Source: Hybos culiciformis (Eukaryota; Arthropoda; Insecta; Diptera; Hybotidae). From it: a DNA stretch of 64,000 nucleotides. This document shows, in pieces, positions 1 through 12,300 of the stretch. Position numbers and translations under genes: made by a program. The DNA lies in contig OZ023273.1 in NCBI GenBank assembly GCA_964007475.1, positions 138,605,308 to 138,669,307 of the forward strand, written 5' to 3'. How positions within the stretch are numbered: the first letter of the stretch is position 1; the number at the start of each line of letters is the position of its first letter. The notes below the pieces were generated by a model that was not told the DNA's origin, did not search any database, and saw only the letters and a program-made list of their open reading frames with translations.

Positions 1-1544
1 AGAAAAAGGAATAATCTAGACAATTTTCTTGTAAAATGTTAAGCGAACGAAGTTTTTTGGAAAACATATTTCAGTTATTGGACTTCCTAGTATAGTGAAT
101 GTCTAATCTAAATAACTCAATTGTTTATTTCAATAAGTCAGCTGTCTTAAGAAAAGATACATGCAATATAGTTGGAAACCAGGTTCACATTTATCCATCA
201 ATTTGACTATAGAATAAGAAGAGCAAAAAATTTACTCTGCAATGAAAAAAAAAAATTTTTTTTGTTAGTGCATAAACTTTTTTGATTAAATCTATCAGCA
301 TCAAAATAAATTTATTTTTCGTTTTTTTTTTTTTTAATAAATGTCGTAATAAATTATATGTAGGTTAGGTATATATAAATATTAGTATTTTTAGTTATGT
401 TTTTAGTTAACAAACAATTGCGTGAATTTTTCTTTCATGGAATTGTAAAAAAGTTATTAATCAGGAAAAACTGAAATTCACAATAGTAAATGATTTTTTT
501 GAATTGAAATATTTTTGTTGTTCATATAAATGAATATTAACGATAAACATTAAAGATGATTCATCTATAACGATCTTTGTGCAGATTTTTTTGTTAAAGC
601 AATAATTTTTTGAATGATTAAAAATTTTCAGTAATTACCAATTTTCTGATGTTTAAAACATAAATGTTATGACAACATATTAAAAAAACTATAGTTACTT
701 AAATCGAGTAAAGAAATTTAAGATACCTCCTTGATGAGGAAACTAAAACCTTAAAGATCGTTTATTAAAATAAAATCTATATTACTGGAATACTATCATG
801 TAAGCATCACTTACAACATAGAACAAAAAATTTTAATTTTGTGTTATTTCTGATTGTCTGACGCAATATAAATATAAAGTTTTAGGTGTCAATTAAAATA
901 TAAAAATAGTAAAAGATAAATATTCTTTAAGTTTAATTCACGTAACCGTGGCCATTGATTTTGTTACACTAAAACTGACTTTATTGTGAGACATCATTAT
1001 CTATATTGTTTTAACCAAAATAATTTTGGTCAAGTTTTTAATTTAAACGGTTGGTGTTCGAAAATATTTCTTAATTCAATTTTTTTCCAATAACAGAGTC
1101 GTGAAATAATAATAAAAAACATTTACAAATAAAAAAGCACATAAAACAGATATATAAAAGATATAAGTAGATAACTTGGTTTTCAATAGTACCATGCTGC
1201 TTACATAAAATATCATTGAAAATTATATATATTTATGTATCTATTTGTATATGGTTTTCAACGAATAGGTAACTACATAATATATTGCTCAACTTTTATT
1301 TTTTATTTCAACATTTTTTTATTCTAAAAATAATCATTCTATATTTTTTGCGAAAAATTTTTTTTTTTAATTTTTTGTTCTTGTTCAATCTAATCAAAAT
1401 TGTAATTGGTATAAAAAATCATTTATGGGTCGTCAAAAAGTCTACTTTACTCATTTTTCATGTACATCTTTCTGAATACATAGTTTGTTTTATTAATAGT
1501 AAGTAATTTTTGTTATTAGGTATTTTTCATATTGATAATAAGGC

Positions 1545-1665
1545 TGTCACACTTCGGCTTTTTAATGGCTTTTTGAAAAAGCCATCATCGTTGTTTTGTG
1601 GCTTTTTCCATACAAAAAATAGATAAAAAAGTTAGTGGCTTTTCAAAAAGCCACTAGAAAATCAG
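1545..1665. repeat. Repeated TGGCTTTTxxAAAAGCCA hairpins
   Basis: TGGCTTTTTGAAAAAGCCA at about 1565-1583 and GTGGCTTTTCAAAAAGCCAC at about 1636-1655 are each perfect or near-perfect palindromes, with a third GTGGCTTTTTCC half-site between them. Probably a mobile-element relic. Confidence 0.55.
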
Positions 1666-2008
1666 GGTTCAAATAACAAATTAGCTCTGTGAGAAAAAAT
1701 AAACTAAAATTTTCTATTTGGAGACTCCCAAACTGTTTATTTTTGTCAAAAAAAACGGCAAAAAAAGCGTTACGTAATTTGTGAACAGTCCCTATGTATA
1801 TATGTTGCGTAATGAAAACTATAGTACATATTTGTTTACGTTTTCAATGAATGAAAAGAGGAAATATTTTTTTTGTGAATTAACATTTATTAAAAAACTT
1901 CTAGAATTTTTGAATGTCCTTTTGTTTGTCGTTCTTCTCCATTTTGAGCCCGCTGCAGAGAATTTTTTGCCACAATTATAGAATATTGTTGTGTAAAATA
2001 TTTTTTTT

Positions 2009-2190
2009 TTAAAAACAATATTTTATAAAGCAAGATTTAAAAAAAAAAGATTTTATAAAACAAGATTTAAAAAAAAAGATTTTGAAAAACAAGATTTTAA
2101 AAAACAAGATTTTGAATAAAAAGATTTTAAAACAAACAAGATTTTGAAAAACAAGATTTTGATAACAAGATTTTATAAAACAAGATTTCA
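2009..2190. repeat. AT-rich minisatellite with unit about AACAAGATTTTNAAAA
   Basis: About ten irregular tandem copies of AACAAGATTTT(G/A)AAAA-type units of 15-18 bp. Open frames across it are an artefact of the repeat. Confidence 0.8.
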
Positions 2191-2630
2191 TGCCAGATCC
2201 AGTGAATTCATTATAAAGGAAAAGATTATGATTGCATTTATAGACGAGTTACAGACGTATAAACTAAGTTGAAATACATGCCTTTTAACATCATCCAAAA
2301 GTCTTTCAAAATTACTACACTCTAATCAACTTGTCTTTCAACTTGTACAAAACATGAAAATTATTTGATGTATTTTAACCAGGTTGAAAGACTTGTTGAA
2401 AAACACTGTTATCTACACTACAGATATGGATATTTTTTAAGTCATCCAACTCAAATTGAATATACAACGCGAGTCATCCTAAATTATAAAATAACACATT
2501 CTGTTTTTTTTTGTTTTTGTTTTTTTTTTTTAATAATTTCAATAATAAGTATAATTAATATATAATTATAATTGCGATATTTAAAATACACAGTATTAGA
2601 AATTTAGCAAAAAAAAATAGGTATATGCAA

Positions 2631-3309
2631 TTATTTTTTTACACTTTTATATTTTATTGTTTGATGATGCCTTGGTGTTGGATTACTTTTCCGTCTTCTG
2701 CGGGCATCCCACAATTCCGTGACTTCTGAACCGTACAAGAGAGGCCTTTTCCATTGCGGATTAATATCTGGCAAACCTACAAAGATTAATATTTTAAAGC
2801 TTCAATTTTGAATTAAATTTTCTCAGCAATTTCTTTCAGTTTTAAAAATAGATGTTTGTGCCCACTATCCATATATTTTGTATTTATTTTGGTGTTATCT
2901 TTTATATTTTATTATTTGAATATCATTTGGTGATGTATTATTTTTCCCTTTTCTGCGGGTATACCAAAATTCTGTGGGAGCAGTACCTACCTGTTATTAA
3001 ATCTATTCTCGGTTCCGGTGGTGGCGTGACATCACCTACAAATATTTTTATTTTAATATTTAATTAAAAGTAAGTCTCAGAAATTTCTTTCAATTTTAAA
3101 AATAATTTTTTTTATCTATGTAATTCATTCAAGATTAGGAAACATAAAAAAAATAAATTACCCAGTCTCTCGCATGACACATGTTCAATATCTCCTGGTG
3201 CTGAGTCCCTAAACTCTCCTTTTTTTCGTTTCTCATCATAATAATCAAGATAATAATCACGCTTACGTTCTGTTCTGCTTATATCCGGGCGCATAGTTTT
3301 CTCATAAAG
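2631..3309 (-). CDS. C-terminal tail exons of the repeat protein
   Basis: Three exons joined in phase 1: 3162-3309 (49 codons plus 1 nt, Lys/Arg/Tyr/Asp-rich), 2991-3035 (45 nt, with a PPPEP stretch) and 2631-2776 (ending ...RHHQTIKYKSVKK, then TAA). The middle exon and its downstream intron are a diverged copy of the last exon (see the entry at 2899-2990). The last exon could instead be reached directly from 3162, because both acceptors follow the same phase-1 donor, so alternative splicing that skips 2991-3035 would keep the frame. No strong AATAAA was seen just downstream. Confidence 0.7.
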
Positions 3310-6300
3310 CTGTAATTTTTAAATTTGTAGAAAATTTCCTAGAGCATTTGATAACTAAAAAAATGTTAAATTTTAAATATTACCGACATCTGTTGAAGTT
3401 TTGTAACATCCATAATAGTGGCGTAATCTTCATGATCTTCGTATTCTTCTACAGAATCTTCAGGTTTCGGTGGCGGCCAAAATTTCGCTGAACGTATTCG
3501 TAATTCATAATTTTTACGAAATTCAGGATCTTGTATGAAAAGTTTAAATTTTTCATTAATCGCTCTCAAACGTTTCTTAAGGAGCGCTTTCTGTTATACA
3601 TTTAATACACTCACCATCAATTTAAGAGTTGGTTATCGCATGTGGGTGTTATAGGAAAAAAATAAAAAACGCCGAAAGAATAAAACAAAATTATTCAATA
3701 AATAATAATTAAATACATATATAATTAAGGTTGTTTCTGTTAATGCATCTTATAATAATATGTAAATTCCATTTTATTCGTTACATATTACCATAGATTA
3801 AGAATACAGAAAGATTTATAGCGCTAACAATCTATGTGTATTCTTAATCTATGATATTACATAACTTAATTTTGTATCATCATTACACAGCATTTATTTA
3901 GCGTCATAAAATAAATAAAAAAAATATATATATACTCACACATTGACATGGTTCACCTCGCATGTAGTAGTATCTTCTGTTCAATTTTTTATCCGCGATT
4001 TCTCTTTAAAAAAATAATAAAAAATTATGATTCAGATATTGTGATATATATAAAAATATTACTGTCGTTTCAGCATTTTTGCCATGATGTCAGTTCTATT
4101 GTTATAAAATTTAGTTGCAATTTCTAATCGTTCGAAAGCTTTTTTCTTTCTTCGATCAGCAAGAGCGTCTTCATAGGTTTGAATAACCGCCAAACGACAT
4201 TTCATCTTTTGTTCCATCTGTTTGAAATATCGAATATATAGTAAAGATAAATTATAAAAAAAAAAAAAAATTTTTACATCACTTTGAGTATCAAACTCTC
4301 GATCAACTTCAAATTTTTCCAGATCTTCATACATGAATTCTTTTGTTCGGGTAATTGGTTTCTTAAACACTGGTATTTCAATACAACCTTCAGACATAAA
4401 TTCTGCCTCCGAAGTTGGAATGTCGGTGTCATTGAAGGAACTTTCTTCTTCACTAAGAAATTGTTAAATTTAAATTTATAAAGTTTAATACCACCAAGAA
4501 CAAAAATCAAAATCAGTTTTAAAAGTCCGATAAAAAATACAAAAATCTAAAAAATAGAAAATACTTTCAAAGGCATTTTTGGACTTTTTTGGATAATTGA
4601 TTGATTGATTCAATATTTTTATGCAAAAAATTAATTAAACAATTGTTGAACATTTTAGAGCGAAATTTCTGTGTAGTTTTGGCAAATCACGACGCAAATA
4701 GAAAGGAAACGAATGTAGTAATTTAACCATTTTGCCTATTGTTGCTGCGAAGAAGGGCTATGTCGAAAATCTTCATTGAAAATACAAATTCAGGAAAAAT
4801 AGGCCAAGTGTCTTTTTTTTGACTCAAATAAAAATACTTTTAATAATAATCGATAAAGTTTAATAACAAAAGTTTGTCTTTCTTTAAATAGCAAAAAAAT
4901 TTGTACAAAAATATTGAACATTATGATATCATTATGAATAATATCTTTTACATATAAATTAGTTGTATTAATAAACTTAAAATTTCTGAGAACATTCAAA
5001 CATTCTCTCGCATTCTCATGTCATAGATAATATTTTCAACGTTTAATTTGAACATTGGAAGATCTATAACTTTTATATGGGTTAATATTATTCATTAAAT
5101 ATTTCGTAAAATTTTTTTGATTAATTTTTATTTCTTTTTTGCTGTTTCAATAGAATACCCCCTAAAATCATTACAATGGCTTTTTCACACAAGGGATTAA
5201 TGTGAACTTTTTATCCTGTAGCTTAATTTGTTTTTCAATTAAAAAGAAACCAATTAATTTTTTAAGCACAAAAAGAGTGCTTCTAACAAAATTAATCGAA
5301 ATAAAATAGAATTGGAGTAAATTTTCTCGTATTTGTTCAAATAACTTTTATCTCATATAATTTGTAAATTGTTTCTCAAGAACACAGAACAGAAAAAATA
5401 TGTAAATTGAGTTAAAATAAAAATTACTACTTACTCTTCGCTGCTACAAATATTTTCACCCTGCAATAAAAAAATGTGTAATGAAAGTTATTTTAAATTT
5501 ATAACTGAAGGTTATAAATTTAAACTGACGAAGGTAATAGTAGATTACAATACATGTTATGAAAATTTATTATTCTTGCGAGTTGTGTATACACACAAAC
5601 ACATAGACACGAGTCATATTTATATCGTCGATTGATATAATATTGACGAGTGTCTATGAGTTTGTGTGTATACACAACGAGCTGTATAACAAATTTGATT
5701 AACATGTATTGTATACTGATTTAATGTGCATGTGAGAGGGAGTTGAAAACAATACATTTACAATGAAAAAAATAAACAAAAAATTCAAAATGAAGCAAGG
5801 AAATAAAATTTAATTAATACGGAAGTAAATTTATTTCTCGAAATGATTTCAAACCGGATGATTTAAGATCAGCTAATTCCTAAAATATTAAAAAAAAAAA
5901 AGAATAATATTTCCAAAAAAATAATTATTCATTTTCTTTTTTGCAGAAAAAAAAATCGAATAATTTTTTTTTTGGAAAAATTACTATTTTTTTTTTTATT
6001 ATTTTAGAAATTAGCTGATCTTCTTAAATTTTATTTTTAATTATTAAAAAAATTAATAATAATTTTATAATTATTTTTTTTTATAATTAAAAATAAAATC
6101 AAATAATTAAAATTATTATAATTATAATTTATATTTACAATAAATAATCTCCTTGTTGCTGTCATTTTCCTCGTTTGTTGATAAAAAAAAAAAAAAATTC
6201 TTACTTGACATTTGACAATTGACAGCATACTTTATAATGCCAGACAAAAATTTTTTCAATTCTTTCAGGGTTACCATTGTTCTATTTTTATTCATTTTGT

Positions 6301-9300
6301 TTTTTTGAATAAAATAAGTGCAATTTTTGAAGTGTGGTTTAAATTTTGTACACTCGCTTAAAAATTTAGTAGTAGAGGTTCGAGGATCCTTTAAAAATAG
6401 TAGATTGAAACACATGTTAAGAAAATTCATCGACTGATCGACTGGCCGCTTTTTAGAAAAAAAAATAGCCGCGTATTTTTTTATTGGTTCTTTTTTGTTT
6501 TTTTTTTTTGTTTGGTCGGAGGGAAAATATAGATTAGCTCAGAGGGGAAATATCGAGGTGAGAGGTATACATTTGCAATTTTTTTTTTTGTATTTGTCTA
6601 TTGAAATATTGTGAGTGTGAGTGATATTATTTTTGTTTATAGTATTACGCAGTTCAAAATGAAGTAAGAAAATACAATATAGGGAAATGTAAATACAATT
6701 TACATTTCGCTATAATTGCATGTCTATTGATGCATGCAATGGACCATTTACCGAGCTAAATTTGCGAATGTAAATACAACTTACCGAAGGCATGCACATT
6801 AAAATAATTTGCACATACTTGTACAGTGTTTATATTTAAGAAATGATTGATTAAATAAAATGTTTAAATTCAAAGGAAATATAGTACGATTCAAATCACT
6901 TGTCATATTTTAATATAAAGTTTTCCCTTTCGTTTGTCTGTTTTTTTATTTTCTCCTACATATCTAATATTTTAGTTTCTGTGATTCAAAAAGAGCTTTT
7001 CATATTCCAAAAGTTTCAAAAATGTAGCACACAATTTCGTTTTTAAAATTAAATTTATATTTGCAATTTAATAAACTTGAATAAAAAACAAATGCTTACT
7101 ATCGTTCCGAAATTATTTCTACAGAACTTTATTACTACGAAAAAACCTACTATGGACATTTTTTTCAGGATAATTTCAGTATTTTTGTATTTTTGCTAAG
7201 CAATAAGAGTTTTTATCTAAATTCCTATTAAAATCTACTAATAATATGTAAATAATATCTAATTTAGTTGATAAAAAATTTGAAGAAACTTAATGAATAT
7301 TTATTTATTACATTTAAAGTTTTTTTTATATGAAGGAAACTATTTTAAGGATCACATTTATAAAATTTAAATAAAATTATAGTCAGTGTTGCAAAATTGA
7401 ATATATTATTGTTTTGTAGAACTTTTTTCTAGTTTTAATTTTTCTATATATCAAATAATATAAATAAATAATAAAATATAAAGTTTTAGGTACTAGCCTA
7501 CTGTACAATTTTAGAAAATTTCAAAAGGTAACTTAGGGGTTTTCCCCCTAGATTTAGGAGTTTTTTTGTTGACAGAGGGATTTTTAGGGGTTAATTTGTT
7601 TCAGGGGTTTTTTTAGGGGTATGATGTATGATCTTAAAAGCGAAGATTTAGATGACATTTGTAATATTTTTGATTGCATTTCATAAGATACCTTATCTGC
7701 TAATTTTATTATAAATAAATAATTTTATTAAACCACATAATTTACGATGTGCGTTATATATTTTTCTTCAAGAATCTATTTGAAATCCTCATAGGTATAT
7801 AAGTATAGGCTGTTATAATATCTATAAAAAAAAATTTAGGGGTTTTTTAGGGGGAAATTTTATTTTTTTAGGGGGAAACATTTGAAAAGGTTGGTAACCC
7901 TGAAATATTTAGTGCCCTTCTAATCACAGAAGTATAAGGACGCAAGGATTATCGCAATTTTTTTCTTGAAAACTCAGATAAACGTGTGTGAGCCAGAAAG
8001 AGAAAAATATACAAAACAATTTATAAAAAAAGCTTATGCTAGAGATAGAGTCGACGTAATTCACGCGCGTATGCGCGCGTAAAAAAATAAAAAAAACCTG
8101 TTTTTTTTACCTGTTATGCTCAACGCCGTTCACATGCGAAAAACAAAAGAGAAAAATGTCGTCCAATTTTTATTTTAATTATTATTTTTTCTTTAAAATT
8201 TTTTTTAAGTAATTTTAGTTTTTAATTATTATCTTTTAGTTTTTAATTATTGTATTTAATAAAATAAAAAAGTTCATAAATATAATTATATTCAAAAATA
8301 AAAATTAAATAATTATTTATTGCAAATTTATTAAAATTTTTTATGTTTTATTAAGTTATAAATAAATTAAAAAGCATTATAAAAATATTACAAACAGAAT
8401 ATTTTTATAATGCTTTTTAATTTATTTATAACTTAAAAAAACATAAAAAATTTTAATAAATTTGCAATAAATAATTATTTAATTTTTATTTTTGAATATA
8501 ATTATATTTATGAACTTTTTTATTTTATTAAATAATTATTTGTTTGTAAAATTTTTTTTTTCTAAATACAACAAAATAAACAACACAATTTTTTTTTCTA
8601 ATTACAACAAAATAAACAACACAATTATAAACAAATGATTTCCACAATGTACGGCGTAAAATACTGGGAAAGTTAAAATATTTCAACTTTTACGCGCGTA
8701 AGCTACGTTTTACGTCGTTGCGTATAGCCGGTCTCATACATTTTCATACAATTTGATTTTTTACGTGCGTACACGCGCGTGAATTACGTCGACTCTATCT
8801 CTAGCATTAAGCATAAATTTTATTAAAATTTTACCCTCTCTTAAAATCACATAGGACAAGTGATTTGAATCGTACTATACGTCCCAAATAAATTAAAACT
8901 TACATTGAAATCAAACATTGTTATGAAATCCTTTGTTCTTTTATGCTCAGCAACAATGTTAGTGACGAAATGCTGCCTAAAATAGTCATCTTGAATGTAT
9001 CTTCTGTATTTGTTTGTTATAGCTCTTCTCCGTTTCAAACATATTAATTTCTAAAATAAAAAAAATTATAAAATAAAACTTTGAGCATTTTTTAGTTTTT
9101 TTTTTTTTTACATAAGATTCTGGTTCATTTGGCCAAACATAATAAGTTCTATGCAGTTTTTTATCCCTAATTTCCATATCAAGAAGTAATCTGGCTTGTT
9201 GTTGAAGATCCTCAATCTTGTAATGAGAAATCTTGCTGATTCGAATCAGTGCTTTTACAGCTTTTTCACGTTCACAATAATCTTTAAATTCTGCTCGAAT

Positions 9301-12300
9301 TTCTGCTAATTTATAAAATTTTTTATATGCCTAAAAATCGTTTGGATAGGAATTTTTAAAATATGAGTTTTTTTTTTAATAATATAATGTCATTTTACTT
9401 TTTTTTTAGGATCAGTTAATTTTATTTTATAAAGTTGTTCATAACGGTGTAATTTTTGTAGTCTTTTTGAAACTCTGACTACAGGAGGTTCGCTCATATA
9501 TGGTTTATGTGGGCTTGAAAAGTATTCTGCTTCAGAGAGCGGTATGGTGAGATCATAAATTGAACTACCATCAGAAACCGCTGTAATGTATAATTCATCC
9601 TAAACAATTAAATATTATAAATATTATAAAATATTATAAAATGAATAAATTTATTTAAATTAATAATAAACTAATACAGGTTCATCTTCTATTTCAGGTT
9701 CAGTTTCAGGTTCAGGTTCAGGTGCAGGCGCAGGTTCAGGTTCAGATTCAGGCATATTGTCTTCTGGTTGCTCATTACAGATGGTAGATATTATTCTTTT
9801 TTCGTATTTTTTTCTAAAAATTGGATCCATAACATATAACTCAAATTTTCTTTGTATTGCACGTAACCTTTTTGTTAACAATTTTTTCTAAGTTTTTAAA
9901 AAAAAAATTTATTTATAAATTTAAATATTACAAAAAAATATTAAATTTTTTTACATAATATAACGGTTCAATTTCTTCATAGTAATAACCTCTATTCAAT
10001 TTTTTATCATAAAGTTCAATTTGCTTAAGTACTTCTGCTTCCGCTTCTACAGTTGGAAGTTTTTCAGATTTTGCAAACTGTAATCTCATAAATGCTTTCA
10101 TAGCTTGCTCTTTACTTATTCTCGTGTGATAGTTTAAAATTGCATCATATCTTACATAACGCTTTAGATTTATCTACATAATAACAGAAGTATAATATTA
10201 TTAACATACATTATATATTAAATATTGTATTTTATATTGTTTAAGAGAAAAACGCCATTTTCTCACATTTTCTTCATTATCATTGGCATCGATTTTTTGC
10301 TGACCAATAGTACAAATTAAGTTTTTTTTTGCTTTAGTTAATGGTGGTATATAAGCTTTCAAATCTGGATCATTCGCTTGGCATTCAATATTAGACAAAA
10401 AGTCCATTTCAGAATCAGGAATTAGACTTCGAAACGACGTAAGACTAGGTTGAACGTCTACAAATTCTAGAAGTTCTCCTTTTTTAAACTTTGCTTTCTT
10501 AAAAAAAAAAAAATTAATTAAATTAAAAAGAAACTAGATATAAATCAATTTTAATATTTGTATTTATGCATTGATCATAGCTACCACAGCAAAGCAAAGC
10601 TACCGTAAAAACTGATTTTCTGCGTTATTTCTTAATTAATTTTAATAAAATCTATGAAAAACGCATGATATTAATTTTATTGATTTTTGGTAAAAAGAAT
10701 TTCTTGAAATTATTTCATAATTAATTAGAAAACTGAATTTTTTTTTTTTTTTGCTCCTTTGACTACATCGCAAAAAAAAAAATAAATTCAGTTTTCTAAT
10801 TAATTATGAAATCAATAAAATTAATATATTGCGTTTTTATAAATTTTATTAAAATTAATTAAGAAATAACGCAGAAAATTGGTTTTTACGGTAGATTTTA
10901 ATTGCTTTGCGGTGGTAGCTATGATCGATGCATTACTCTTCCTATTGTTAAGAAATCATTAAGTTCTTCTTCAAGCAGATAATCCTCCTAAAATTACAAA
11001 TAAAATTTAAAAAAGAAAATTATAATAAAATTATGTTGAATTTACCAAACGACAATTTTCAAGTTTATTATCAAGTTTAGTGTCATCTCGTAAAAATGTA
11101 GTTAAACAAGTTTGATAAAAGTCTAAATCTTCATCTAATGCTGCCTATACATATTAAATTATTATTAATAAATGAAATATGTATGTAAAGTAAATAATTA
11201 AAATAATAATAATAATAAATTACTACAGATTCAGCTGCTGGGTTTCTTGTCGATAAATTAAAATCAGCTGCTGGACTTTTTTTCGACAAATTAGAACCAG
11301 CTGCTGGACTTTTTCTCGACAAATTACAATCAGCTGCTGGACTTTGTCTCGTCAAATTAGCATCAGCTGCTGGACTTTTTCTCGACAAATTACAATCAGC
11401 TGCTGGACTTTTTCTCGACAAATTAGAACCAGCTGCTGGACTTTTTCTCGACAAATTACAATCAGCTGCTGGACTTCTTCTTGACAAATTAGAATCAGCT
11501 GCTGGACTTTTTCTCGACAAATTACAATCAGCTGCTGGACTTTTTCTCAACAAATCAGAAACAGCTGCTGGACTTTTTCTCGACAAATTAGAATCAGCTG
11601 CTGGACTTTTTCTCGACAAATTACAATCAGCTGCTGGACTTTTTCTCGACAAATTAGAATCAGCTGCTGGACTTTTTCTCGACAAATTAGAGTCAGCTGC
11701 TGGACTTTTTCTCGACAAATTAGAATCAGCTGCTGGACTTTTTCTCGACAAATTAGAATCAGCTGCTGGACTTTTTCTCGACAAATTAGAAACAGCTGCT
11801 GGACTTTTTCTCGACAAATTAGAGTCAGCTGCTGGACTTTTTCTCAATAAATTAGAATCAGCTGCTGGACTTTTTCTCGACAAATTAGGATCAGCTGCTG
11901 GACTATTTCTCGACAAATTACAATCAGCTGCTGGACTTTTTCTCGACAAATTAGGATCAGCTGCTGGACTATTTCTCGACAAATTACAATCAGCTGCTGG
12001 ACTTTTTCTCGACAAATTACAATCAGCTGCTGGACTCTTTCTCGACAAATTAGAATCAGCTGCTGGACTTTTTCTCGACAAATTACAATCACCTGCTAGA
12101 CTTTTTCTGAACAAATTACAATCACCTCTTTTTCTCGAACTGTGTTCAACTTCTGTTTCCTCGACTATAATACTTAAATCAACAAAATGCTCTTGGCCCA
12201 CATTACGCTTTATTCTTTTTTCAAATTCTTCTTTAAAACATGGATCCGAGATAAATTTCTGATATTTTCTTTCAATTGCTCGTATCCTTTTTTCCAACAA

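Larger units (their letters stand above)
1..2630. other. AT-rich flank with no supported gene
   Basis: No coding sequence supported. Contains the hairpin-rich piece at 1540-1660, transposon-like text near 1750-1795 (AAGCGTTACGTAATTTGTGA), and the minisatellite at 2009-2190. A slightly GC-richer patch at 1915-1975 has no convincing splice context. Confidence 0.6.

Noticed and set aside
2852..3067. Plus-strand 71-codon open frame
   Set aside because: Antisense to the duplicated terminal exon of the modular gene.
5820..5880. Possible extra exon between modules 3 and 4 (minus; ELADLKSSGLKSFREINLLP after a TTTTAG acceptor)
   Set aside because: It lies in one arm of an inverted repeat whose other arm also has TTTTAG plus GCTGATCTT, it would end in the wrong phase, and direct E3-to-C4 joining already keeps frame and matches C3 in length.
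6122..6430. 102-codon minus-strand open frame
   Set aside because: Low-complexity AT-rich frame in the long intron, overlapping foldback debris, with no match to any module block.
11844..12092. Second open frame across the 33-bp repeat
   Set aside because: A 33-bp period keeps all frames open or closed together. The splice-consistent frame is the KSP one.
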